Of a DNA stretch of 64,000 bases, positions 42,087 to 50,876 are shown in pieces. How positions within the stretch are numbered: the stretch's first letter is position 1; each line of letters starts with the position of its first letter. Origin of the DNA: FW021-bin31 sp964647485. GTDB taxonomy: Bacteria; Bacteroidota; Bacteroidia; Chitinophagales; Chitinophagaceae. Made by a program: the position numbers and the translations under genes. Under the pieces are notes generated by a model. The model saw only the letters and a list, made by a program, of their open reading frames with translations. It did not search any database and had not been told where the DNA came from. The stretch spans positions 1-64,000 of the forward strand of contig CAZYHV010000015.1 in NCBI GenBank assembly GCA_964647485.1, given 5' to 3'.

Positions 42087-44864
42087 ATGCAGAAAAAACT
42101 CTTCTTATTAGATGCCATGGCATTAATATACCGAGCCTATTATGCCTTGATTCGCAACCCCAGAATGACGACTGATCGGAAAAATGCAAGTGCACAATAT
42201 GGTTTTACTTCCGCTCTTTTTAATCTTTTAGAAAAGGAGAGTCCGACCCATATAGCCATTGTTTTCGATACCCATGCGCCAACCCAACGGCACAAAGATT
42301 TTGAAGCCTATAAAGGAAATCGCGAAGATACGCCTGAAGATATCTTAAAGGCCATTCCCGATATCAAAAAGATTGCTAAAGGCTTTAATATTCCTTGTAT
42401 TGAACAAGATGGTTATGAAGCCGATGATATTATCGGAACCTTAGCTAAGGAAGCTGAAAAGAAAGGATATACTACCTATATGGTGACTCCGGATAAGGAT
42501 TACGGACAATTGGTTTCTGACCATATTTTCATGTATAAACCGCCGAGAAAAGGAAATAAAGAAAGCATCCTGGGTCCCAAAGAAATATGTGAAAAATGGG
42601 AAATAGAGAAAGTAGATCAGGTGATTGATATTCTCGGATTAATGGGAGACGCTGTAGATAATATTCCCGGAGTGCCCGGAATTGGTGAGAAAACGGCTAT
42701 TAAACTACTGAAAAAATATTCTTCTGTGGAAGAATTAGTAGACTCCGCCGATGAAATTAAAGGAAAGTTAGGAGAGAAAGTCAGAGCCCATAAAGAACAA
42801 GCCCTTTTATCAAAAAAATTAGCGACCATCATCCTGGATGTTCCTATTGCTTTTGAGGAAGAAAAACTGGTCATCTCAGATCGAAATACTCAATTATTGG
42901 AAGAAATCTTTACTTCTCTCGAGTTTCGTTCGCTAGGGAGAAGAATTTTAGGAGAGGATTTCTCTATTCGGGAGAATATCCCTGCAGGCGGACAATTAGA
43001 TATGTTTTCTTCAGAAGGAAAAGAAAAAAAATCTTCACAAGAAGCAAAGACCAAAGATCTGGAATCCACGCCTCATCAATATCATTTGATACAGGAAGAA
43101 AAGGAAAGAAAGGTACTCATTCAACAGCTTTTACAACAAAAAGAAATTGCTTTTGATACGGAAACGACCAGCACAGATCCTCATATTGCAGAATTGGTAG
43201 GAATGAGTTTTTCCTTCAAAAAAGGAGAAGCTTTTTATGTTGCTGTTTCGGAAGAACGTCATAAAGTAATTGCATTGTTAGAAGAATTTCGTCCGGTATT
43301 TGAGAAAGAAGAATTATTGTTTATTGGTCAAAATATAAAATATGATTTGCTGGTCATCGGCAGTTATGGATTCGATATTAAAGGGTCGCTGTTTGATACC
43401 ATGTTGGCTCATTATCTGATAGAACCGGAAGGTAGGCGTAACATGGACTTACTGGCATTTCAATACCTTCAATATAAGACAAAACCCATTAGTGATCTCA
43501 TCGGAAAGAAAGGGAAAAAACAAGGGAATATGCGAAATGTCGATCCGGAAAAAGTAGCTGAATATGCCGGAGAAGATGCCGATATTACCTTCCAACTTAA
43601 GGCAGTTTTTGAACCCTTATTAAAAGAAAAGAAAGTAAAAAGTCTCTTTGATACCGTAGAAATACCAACCATCTATCCTTTGCTTTCTATGGAAGCTGAA
43701 GGGGTGAATGTGGATAAAGATAATTTGGGTAAGCTTTCTGTCGCAATGGCAGAAGAAATCCGGGCCTTAGAAAATAAAGTTTTTGAAGAAGCGGGAACCT
43801 CCTTCAATTTGGCTTCTCCTAAACAACTGGGAGCTGTTTTGTTCGATAAATTAAAATTGGTAGATCAGCCTAAAAAAACAAAAACAGGTCAATATAAAAC
43901 GGGAGAAGATGTTCTCAGAAAGCTGGCACCAAAACACCAGATAGTGAAGGATATTCTTTCCTTCAGAGAACTCAGTAAACTGAAATCTACCTACATAGAT
44001 GCACTCCCCAAATTAATTAATAAAAAGACAGGAAGAATTCACACTTCTTATAATCAGGCAGTTACGGTAACAGGTAGATTAAGTTCGAATAATCCAAATT
44101 TACAAAATATCCCTGTTCGTACAGAAAGAGGAAGAGCGATAAGGGAAGCTTTTGTCCCTCGCGACAAGAACCATGTTTTAATTTCTGCAGATTATTCACA
44201 AATAGAGCTTCGGATTATTGCATCTATGGCAGGAGATGAACATATGATAGAAGCTTATCAGAAAGAAGAGGATATTCATGCGATCACAGCTTCAAAAGTC
44301 TTCAAAGTGCCGCTTGAAGAAGTGTCTTCTGAGATGCGAAGCAATGCCAAAAGTGTCAATTTCGGTATTATTTATGGGGTAAGTGCTTTTGGACTTTCAG
44401 AAAATATAGGGGTCAGCCGTTCTGAAGCTAAAAAACTCATTGACAATTACTTTGAAGAATATCCTGCAATTAAAAAGTTTATGGATACGCAAATAGAATT
44501 TGCTAAAGCCCATGGCTATGTCGAGACTTTACTTGGACGAAAGCGCTGGCTACCGGATATTAATTCCTCCAATTCTTTTGTTCGTGGTTTTGCAGAAAGA
44601 AATGCCATCAATATGCCCATACAGGGAACAGCTGCAGACATGATTAAGTTGGCCATGGCTGCTATTGATCTAGAGCTAAGAAAAAAGAACTGGAAATCAA
44701 AAATGATATTGCAGGTTCATGATGAACTGGTTTTTGATGTACCAAAAGGAGAAATAGAGTCTATTCAACCGATTATTAAAGACAAAATGGAACATGCAAT
44801 GAAAATGAAGGTTCCTTTAAAAGTAGAAATGGGAGTGGGAAAGAATTGGTTAGAAGCTCACTAA
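42087..44864 (+). CDS. polA: DNA polymerase I
   Basis: 925 aa with all three domains. The 5'-3' exonuclease (1-290) has LLDAMALIYRAYYAL, DGYEADDIIGTLA and GDAVDNIPGVPGIGEKTA. The 3'-5' exonuclease (about 345-520) retains the catalytic residues FDTETTS, GQNIKYDLL and YAGEDADIT, so proofreading looks intact. The polymerase domain has motif A SADYSQIELRIIAS, motif B RSNAKSVNFGIIYG and motif C LQVHDELVFDVP. It acts in Okazaki fragment maturation and repair. Divergent from thrS. Confidence 0.97.
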   Translation: MQKKLFLLDAMALIYRAYYALIRNPRMTTDRKNASAQYGFTSALFNLLEKESPTHIAIVFDTHAPTQRHKDFEAYKGNREDTPEDILKAIPDIKKIAKGFNIPCIEQDGYEADDIIGTLAKEAEKKGYTTYMVTPDKDYGQLVSDHIFMYKPPRKGNKESILGPKEICEKWEIEKVDQVIDILGLMGDAVDNIPGVPGIGEKTAIKLLKKYSSVEELVDSADEIKGKLGEKVRAHKEQALLSKKLATIILDVPIAFEEEKLVISDRNTQLLEEIFTSLEFRSLGRRILGEDFSIRENIPAGGQLDMFSSEGKEKKSSQEAKTKDLESTPHQYHLIQEEKERKVLIQQLLQQKEIAFDTETTSTDPHIAELVGMSFSFKKGEAFYVAVSEERHKVIALLEEFRPVFEKEELLFIGQNIKYDLLVIGSYGFDIKGSLFDTMLAHYLIEPEGRRNMDLLAFQYLQYKTKPISDLIGKKGKKQGNMRNVDPEKVAEYAGEDADITFQLKAVFEPLLKEKKVKSLFDTVEIPTIYPLLSMEAEGVNVDKDNLGKLSVAMAEEIRALENKVFEEAGTSFNLASPKQLGAVLFDKLKLVDQPKKTKTGQYKTGEDVLRKLAPKHQIVKDILSFRELSKLKSTYIDALPKLINKKTGRIHTSYNQAVTVTGRLSSNNPNLQNIPVRTERGRAIREAFVPRDKNHVLISADYSQIELRIIASMAGDEHMIEAYQKEEDIHAITASKVFKVPLEEVSSEMRSNAKSVNFGIIYGVSAFGLSENIGVSRSEAKKLIDNYFEEYPAIKKFMDTQIEFAKAHGYVETLLGRKRWLPDINSSNSFVRGFAERNAINMPIQGTAADMIKLAMAAIDLELRKKNWKSKMILQVHDELVFDVPKGEIESIQPIIKDKMEHAMKMKVPLKVEMGVGKNWLEAH

Positions 44865-44910
44865 TCCGCATTATTACCCCTTTTTTGCATCTATATTGGG
44901 TCAAGATCAA

Positions 44911-45049
44911 TGGTCATTTCGACTCCGCTCAATGACCGCAATCGACTCCGCTCAATGACCGCAATCGGCTCCGCTCAATGACCGGGATTGACTCCGGTCA
45001 ATGGTCATTTCGGCTCCGCTCAATGACCGGGAATGGCTTCGCTCAATGT
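44911..45049. repeat. Short tandem array with a 23-bp period
   Basis: Six units of the form CGACTCCGCTCAATGACCGCAAT begin at 44920, 44943, 44966, 44989, 45011 and 45034. Two GGTCATTTCG blocks (44912 and 45003) divide the array. GGTCATT and AATGACC are reverse complements, so units can fold as hairpins. It lies in the 240-bp gap between convergent polA and the persulfide dioxygenase gene. Confidence 0.85.
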
Positions 45050-45104
45050 TTCACCTCGTAGCTACAAAAAGCTAATTCTTTGAATAATGCACACTAGCCC
45101 ACTC

Positions 45105-46508
45105 CTATTTCACCAGGGTTTCTCCGTCTTTCAGCCATCCATCTATTCCCAATCCATAATTTACGACTTCTTTAAATCCATATTTCTTTAGTAAGGAAAA
45201 GGCAATAGTAGATCGATTCCCGGATTGACAATATACCGCGGTCGGTTGGTTTTTATCCAAATCTTCCAGATGCTCCTTCATGGTTCCAACAAAAAGGTGC
45301 TTCGCTCCTTTAATATGTCCGGAATCAAATTCGGATTTCTCACGAACATCCAAGATTTGGACTTTTTCGTTCCCTATCCATTTTTTTAATGCTGAAGTCT
45401 CAAAAAAACGGGTATATCCTGAACTTTCTCCCATCTCCCAAAGAAGGTCTTCATAACCCGAAAAATAACCATAGATATTGTCTAACCCTATTCGCATGAG
45501 CTTACGGCTTAAACCCTTTATTTCTTTTTCATCCGCAATAAGGACAAATTGTTCCTGATAATTCATAATCCATCCCATCCAGGTGGCAAAAGAACGATTA
45601 TTGATGACGTTTATACTGTTAGGAAAATGAGAAAAGTAGAAATTCAAAGCCGGACGAGTGTCAATCACTTTGATTCCATGGTGATAAGCAGATAAGAATT
45701 TATCGACAGTTAATGCAGATGGTTCGGATATTTGTACCTGCAAGGGACGATCTACCCTATTCAGATGTTTCATCATGGCAAAATATTTGGGAGGTTCCGG
45801 TTGACCTTCCAAAAGGGTTTTAATAAATTCTTCTTTTTTCTCTCCAAATTGTAATGCCCAATTCGTTCTTTTCTCATAACCAACCGTAGAGCTGGGTATA
45901 GCTCCTAAAGATTTTCCACAAGCGGAACCCGCTCCATGCGCCGGCCAAACTTGTATATAATCCGGAAGGGCTATAAATCGCTTCAAAGAATGGAACATTT
46001 GCTCTGCTCCTTTTCTTTTGGTGTTTTTAATTCCTGCAGCAGTCTCCAATAAATCGGGTCGACCAACATCCCCCACAAAAACAAAATCACCGGTAAATAT
46101 CATAAAAGGTTGGTCACTCGCTGCATGATCTGTCAATAAAAAACTGATACTTTCCGGTGTGTGTCCGGGAGTATGCATCACTTTGAGAGAAATATTTCCC
46201 AAAGTAATTACTTGGCCGTCTTTCAGCCCCTGATGTTTAAATACATATTCCCAATGCTCATTACACTCATCAGAAAGATATATCGTAGCACCGGTTACAG
46301 CAGCCAATTCCCGGGATCCACAAAGATAGTCCGCGTGAATATGCGTCTCTGCAATATGGGTAATCTTTAAATGTTGCTCATCTGCAACTTCCAGATAAGT
46401 ATCGATATCCCTTTTAGCATCAATTACAATAGCTTCTCCGCTTTCTTGGCATCCAATGAAGTAACTACCTTGAGCCAGTGTTTTATCATAAATATGTTGA
46501 AAAAACAT
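45105..46508 (-). CDS. CstB-like persulfide dioxygenase fused to two rhodanese domains
   Basis: 467 aa. The metallo-beta-lactamase-fold domain (1-250) has ETHIHADY (H56, H58, D60), HTPGHTPESISF and TGDFVFVGDVGRPDL. The usual final His of HxHxDH is Y61. Persulfide dioxygenases of the ETHE1 group bind a single iron through other residues, so this change may be tolerated. A middle rhodanese-like domain (about 265-360) has no active-site Cys (FVLIADEKE). The C-terminal rhodanese (about 370-467) has the Cys in VYCQSGNRST. This order matches CstB, which oxidises persulfides and makes thiosulfate. It acts in sulfide detoxification in the cytosol. Confidence 0.85.
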   Translation of the reverse strand: MFFQHIYDKTLAQGSYFIGCQESGEAIVIDAKRDIDTYLEVADEQHLKITHIAETHIHADYLCGSRELAAVTGATIYLSDECNEHWEYVFKHQGLKDGQVITLGNISLKVMHTPGHTPESISFLLTDHAASDQPFMIFTGDFVFVGDVGRPDLLETAAGIKNTKRKGAEQMFHSLKRFIALPDYIQVWPAHGAGSACGKSLGAIPSSTVGYEKRTNWALQFGEKKEEFIKTLLEGQPEPPKYFAMMKHLNRVDRPLQVQISEPSALTVDKFLSAYHHGIKVIDTRPALNFYFSHFPNSINVINNRSFATWMGWIMNYQEQFVLIADEKEIKGLSRKLMRIGLDNIYGYFSGYEDLLWEMGESSGYTRFFETSALKKWIGNEKVQILDVREKSEFDSGHIKGAKHLFVGTMKEHLEDLDKNQPTAVYCQSGNRSTIAFSLLKKYGFKEVVNYGLGIDGWLKDGETLVK

Positions 46509-46560
46509 CCTCTTTCCCTTTTTGTTCCAAACACAAAAATAACTTATTTATAGCACAAGA

Positions 46561-48522
46561 CTATGGCGTATTCCAACTATTGTTATTTCGATTGGTATCC
46601 GGATAATCATTATTCGGATCGATCACAATAGTCGAAATTTTACTGGTAGAATGATACCGGAAGGTCCAAATCCCTCCTCGTTGCCAAATATCCACCGGAA
46701 GTTTTAGCTCTTCCTTATGACCATTTTCTTCTGTAATTTTCAGGCTAACAGGCAATGCCATTTTTCCTAAATTTTCAATCGTAATTAAGGCTCCATCTGC
46801 AGGATCTCCATGAACATATTTTACTCCTTTTACTGCCTGATCGAGCGTCCAGGTAGTATAAAACCATTCTTTCCAGAACCAATTCAATTTTTCTCCCGAT
46901 GCATCATTCATCGTCCTGAAGAAGTCGTCGGGTTGCGGATGTTTAAAAGCCCAGCGATCGATATAGGTTTTAAAGGCATAATCAAAACGATCGGCTCCCA
47001 AAACATTCTTCCTTAAGATATGCAAGGCCAAATTGGTCTTAAAATAATACTGATTATAATCATTCAGTCCCATAGAATAGGTTGGAACATTCAAAGGCTC
47101 TTTAAAATTGGGCATCATTTTGGCCATATGAAGGGGAAGTTGTGAAATAAAGCCGCCCTTATATTCTCCTCCATTAAACCAATTAGAGGCAAAATCATTG
47201 ATAAAAGTATTTAATCCTTCATCCTGCCACATATCTATTCGTTCATTACTCCCTACGATCATTGGAAACCAGTTATGACCGATTTCATGGGTAACATCCA
47301 TCCACAAATCCTTTCCTTTATTTTTATAACTACAAAATACAATACCCGGGTATTCCATTCCTAAGGCAACACCGGCAATCACTTTAGCTTGTTTCCAGGG
47401 ATATTCATAGTAATGTTTTGAATAAAATTCTATACTGTTTTTCAGGTATTCGGTTGCACGTCCATAGGCTGAATCTCCCATACTCTCTACCGGATAAAGA
47501 GCCATAGATAAGGCTTTCTTTCCGGAAGGAAGGTTGGTTCGAGCTGCATCCCAGATAAAGGCGGAGGAAGCCGACCAGGAGACATCTCGAGTATTATGCA
47601 TCTTATAATGCCAGGTCAAAGTACCCTGATGCTTTGGACGGGTTTTTCTTTTTCCAACCTCCTCGGGAGGAATGATAAATACCGAGGCATCACTATTTTT
47701 AGCTTTTTTCAGCCGTTTTATTTCTGTTTGGGTAAGAACCTCTTTGGGGTTTTGTAATACCCCGGATCCTGAGACAATCATATCTGCCGGTACAGTAATA
47801 TAATAATCAAAGTCACCATATTCGCAATAAAACTCTCCTAATCCTGTGTAGGGAACCGTATTCCATCCTTGTACATCATCATATACACACATTCGGGGAT
47901 ACCATTGTGCAATTTGATAGATAATTCCATTCTTCGTTTGCTGTCGCCCCATACGATCGGCACCATACTGAGGAATAGAAAACGCATATTCTACACTGAG
48001 CTGTATTTGGTCTCCATTGCCATTCATTGTAAAAGGCAATCGGATCTGCATACGGGTATCGTTAATGACCGGATCTATTTCATAATCCTTTCCTTGATAG
48101 GTTACCTTTACTTTTTTGATGCGATATCCTCCTTTCTTGTATCCTTTTACGTCAAAACGGTCTCCTGTTACAGGTGTAGTCGCAGCTCCCCGAGAATGGG
48201 GATGAAAAAGATTTTGATCTAATTGCAACCAAAGATAATTTAAGGAATGCGGACTGTTATTCGTATAATCAATTTTCACATTTCCTTTAATTAAAGTATC
48301 CTTGGTATCAAGAGAAGCGTGGATTTCATAATTCGCACTATTCTGCCAGTAATCCGGACCCGGGGATCCATCCGCCGAACGAAGTTTATTACCATTGTGT
48401 GTAAAAAAGTCCGTATCAAAAACTTGATAAGGGTTATAGATAGATTTTTCTTGTGCAAGAGAAGGAATGGCAAAACCACCCACTAAAAATAAACAAGCTA
48501 ATGATAAAAAGATTTTCTTCAT
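46561..48522 (-). CDS. Secreted M1-family metallopeptidase
   Basis: 653 aa from the ATG at 48522, which starts a signal peptide (MKKIFLSLACLFLVGGFAIP, then SLAQE); the upstream TTG at 48603 adds a non-conserved leader. The zinc site is HEIGHNWFPMIVGS with the downstream Glu in WQDEGLNTF. GVALGMEYPG replaces the aminopeptidase GAMEN motif. An N-terminal beta domain binds the substrate N-terminus. It is probably an aminopeptidase of the periplasm or outer membrane. No T9SS signal at the C-terminus. Confidence 0.9.
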   Translation of the reverse strand: MKKIFLSLACLFLVGGFAIPSLAQEKSIYNPYQVFDTDFFTHNGNKLRSADGSPGPDYWQNSANYEIHASLDTKDTLIKGNVKIDYTNNSPHSLNYLWLQLDQNLFHPHSRGAATTPVTGDRFDVKGYKKGGYRIKKVKVTYQGKDYEIDPVINDTRMQIRLPFTMNGNGDQIQLSVEYAFSIPQYGADRMGRQQTKNGIIYQIAQWYPRMCVYDDVQGWNTVPYTGLGEFYCEYGDFDYYITVPADMIVSGSGVLQNPKEVLTQTEIKRLKKAKNSDASVFIIPPEEVGKRKTRPKHQGTLTWHYKMHNTRDVSWSASSAFIWDAARTNLPSGKKALSMALYPVESMGDSAYGRATEYLKNSIEFYSKHYYEYPWKQAKVIAGVALGMEYPGIVFCSYKNKGKDLWMDVTHEIGHNWFPMIVGSNERIDMWQDEGLNTFINDFASNWFNGGEYKGGFISQLPLHMAKMMPNFKEPLNVPTYSMGLNDYNQYYFKTNLALHILRKNVLGADRFDYAFKTYIDRWAFKHPQPDDFFRTMNDASGEKLNWFWKEWFYTTWTLDQAVKGVKYVHGDPADGALITIENLGKMALPVSLKITEENGHKEELKLPVDIWQRGGIWTFRYHSTSKISTIVIDPNNDYPDTNRNNNSWNTP

Positions 48523-48615
48523 AACAACTTTTTTGTATTCAACCGAAAAAAGATAGATATTCAAAAGGCTACATGGGATTATAAAAACTACAAAGTACCA
48601 CAATTTATAATTTTT

Positions 48616-49452
48616 CTATACTTTTAGTCCTACAATTTTATCATATAAAGCCACTCTCTCTTTCCATTTTTTCTTAATATCGATTTCCCCTTCAAATACT
48701 TTTTCTGCCAATCCCGATAATCGAATATTTTTATATTCTTGTTGGCTTATTTTGTCAAAATGAACAAGCAAATCTCCTCCTTTCATCTTAACCGGCACTT
48801 CATAATGGCGACTTTGATTTCCCGAAACAATAATTGCACATGCAATTGCGCCGGTTCCACTAGAAGGGACTTCATCTTCTACTCCTTTTTCGTAAGTACG
48901 TACCTCCAAAGCTTCTGTCCCATATTCTAAATAGCTAACGTTCACCCCTTCAGGCTTAAACTTCTCTTGATTTCTGATTTCTTTTCCCTCCTTCGTAACT
49001 TCAACATCTCCCAGATATTCTGTAAATTTAACATAATGCTTTGATCCAGTATTCAATAGGGCTGAATCATATCCAAAATCAACCGCGGTAACATCAGGCA
49101 TACTAACTTCTACGGTATCTTCTTCCTGAAAGTTTGCTTCAAAAAGTTGTTCGTTGCTTAGAAATGTTATTTCTTCCCGACGGACTACCCCTATTTCCTT
49201 TGCAAAAGCAACCGCACACCGGTTTCCATTACCACTAATCTCCCCTTTCAATCCATTAGGATAATATAGAACATTCTCAAAATCTGCTTCTGAATGAGAA
49301 TTTAACAAGATTAATCCGTCTGCCCCTACTCCAAAATGGCGGTCACACAATAAAAAAACGTCATGTTTATCAATTTCCGAATAAGCCCCTTCCCTATTAT
49401 CCAAAAGGATAAAATCTTTTCCGGCATGGTATTTACTAAAATGAAAATTCAT
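48616..49452 (-). CDS. dapF: Diaminopimelate epimerase homologue with Ser at both catalytic Cys positions
   Basis: 278 aa, full-length DapF fold with LCDRHFGVGADGLILL, NTGSKHYV and VRTYEKGVEDE. The first catalytic Cys (normally in CGNGxR) is S73 (ISGNGNRCA, codon AGT at 49234-49236). The second (normally ACGTG) is S198 (VPSSGTGA, codon AGT at 48859-48861). The N-terminal HGxGNDF is HAGKDF, with one residue fewer and Lys for Asn. True DapF uses the two cysteines as acid-base pair, so epimerase activity is doubtful. Ddh elsewhere in the window can supply meso-DAP. The gene lies 50 bp after argH in the arginine gene run, so a role on another substrate is possible. Confidence 0.85.
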   Translation of the reverse strand: MNFHFSKYHAGKDFILLDNREGAYSEIDKHDVFLLCDRHFGVGADGLILLNSHSEADFENVLYYPNGLKGEISGNGNRCAVAFAKEIGVVRREEITFLSNEQLFEANFQEEDTVEVSMPDVTAVDFGYDSALLNTGSKHYVKFTEYLGDVEVTKEGKEIRNQEKFKPEGVNVSYLEYGTEALEVRTYEKGVEDEVPSSGTGAIACAIIVSGNQSRHYEVPVKMKGGDLLVHFDKISQQEYKNIRLSGLAEKVFEGEIDIKKKWKERVALYDKIVGLKV

Positions 49453-49502
49453 ATCTTTTTATTTATAGATGATTAGTGATTGAGTTGATTAGGGAAATAT
49501 AC

Positions 49503-50837
49503 TTAATAACCTAATAACTTTTCCATTGCTTGATGTGTTTTTTCGAATCCGAATTGATGAATAATTTCTTCCATCATCGACTTGATTTTATCATTACAAA
49601 GATTTCCCAAACTACCTTCATGCGTATGCTGAAGAGTGGAATCATATTGGAAATTCCCTTTTTCAATGGCCATTCCTACTTTCTTATAAGCATCTCTAAA
49701 GGGAACGCCCTGTAAAACCAACCGATTTACTTCTTCTACACTAAAAAGGTATTTATATTTTTCGTCTTTCAGGATGTTTTGTTTAATATGAATATGATCA
49801 AACATTAAAGAAGCCATATTCAAACAGTTTTTCAAATCATCAAAGGCAGGGAAAAAATTTTCTTTCAAAAGTTGTAAGTCCCGATGATAGCCCGAAGGTA
49901 GATTAGAAGCAATAAACATCAATTCCGTAGGCAATGCTTTTATTTTATTGGCATGCCCGCGAATAAGTTCAAAAACATCCGGATTTTTTTTGTGTGGCAT
50001 AATAGAAGAACCGGTGGTTAATTCATCCGGGAAACTGATAAAACCGAAATTCTGGCTGTTGTATACACAAGCATCCATTGCCATCTTGGAGATGGTAGTA
50101 GCTACATTGCATAAGGCTTGAGCGACCATTTGTTCCAATTTTCCTCTGCCCATCTGTGCATACACCACGTTATAATTTAAATTGTCAAAGCCTAATAAAT
50201 TTGTAGTCATCGTTCGGTCTAAGGGGAAGGATGATCCATAGCCAGCCGCAGACCCCAAAGGATTTTTATTTACAATCCGATAAGCTGCCTGTAAGGTGTG
50301 CATATCATCAACCAGGCTTTCAGCATAAGCACCAAACCACAGCCCGAAAGAGGAAGGCATAGCAACCTGTAAATGAGTATATCCCGGATATGTATAATCT
50401 TTATATTTTTCGCTTAATGCTATTAATTGATTGAAAAAAGATTCCACCTGTTTAACCAATACCTCTAATTCATTTCGCAAAAATAATTTCAGATCTACCA
50501 TGACCTGATCGTTTCTTGATCTACCGCTGTGAATCTTCTTACCGGCATCACCTAATCGTTCTGTTAATAACATTTCTACCTGAGAATGAATATCTTCTAC
50601 ATCATCATCTAAAGTAAAAGTTCCGTTTTTAATTTCTTGATAAATTTTCTTCAGTTCTTTTGTAAGTAGATCCAAATCCTCTTTTGAAAGCAGGTCGACT
50701 GCGTTAAGCATTTTTATATGTGCTAAGGATCCCAACACATCAAAAGGTGCCAGTTGCAAGTCCATTTCTCTATCTTTTCCAACAGTAAACTGATCTACTG
50801 CCTCCAAAGAATTTTTCTCTTTTTGCCAAAGTTTCAT
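49503..50837 (-). CDS. argH: Argininosuccinate lyase
   Basis: 444 aa, fumarase/aspartase superfamily. HSGRSRNDQVMVDLKLFLRN, the catalytic-His segment YTHLQVAMPSS and the signature loop GSSIMPHKKNPDVFEL are all present. It splits argininosuccinate into arginine and fumarate, the last arginine step. Its C-terminal region is slightly diverged from the E. coli enzyme, as in Bacteroidota. It follows argE by 39 bp; argG is not in the window. Confidence 0.95.
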   Translation of the reverse strand: MKLWQKEKNSLEAVDQFTVGKDREMDLQLAPFDVLGSLAHIKMLNAVDLLSKEDLDLLTKELKKIYQEIKNGTFTLDDDVEDIHSQVEMLLTERLGDAGKKIHSGRSRNDQVMVDLKLFLRNELEVLVKQVESFFNQLIALSEKYKDYTYPGYTHLQVAMPSSFGLWFGAYAESLVDDMHTLQAAYRIVNKNPLGSAAGYGSSFPLDRTMTTNLLGFDNLNYNVVYAQMGRGKLEQMVAQALCNVATTISKMAMDACVYNSQNFGFISFPDELTTGSSIMPHKKNPDVFELIRGHANKIKALPTELMFIASNLPSGYHRDLQLLKENFFPAFDDLKNCLNMASLMFDHIHIKQNILKDEKYKYLFSVEEVNRLVLQGVPFRDAYKKVGMAIEKGNFQYDSTLQHTHEGSLGNLCNDKIKSMMEEIIHQFGFEKTHQAMEKLLGY

Positions 50838-50876
50838 AAGTCAATGGTTCAATTTTTTATTGTATTATTTGTATAT

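Noticed and set aside
48523..48603. Longer N-terminus for the M1 peptidase from an upstream TTG
   Set aside because: The ATG at 48522 begins a normal signal peptide; the extra 27 residues would put a second hydrophobic stretch in front of it.
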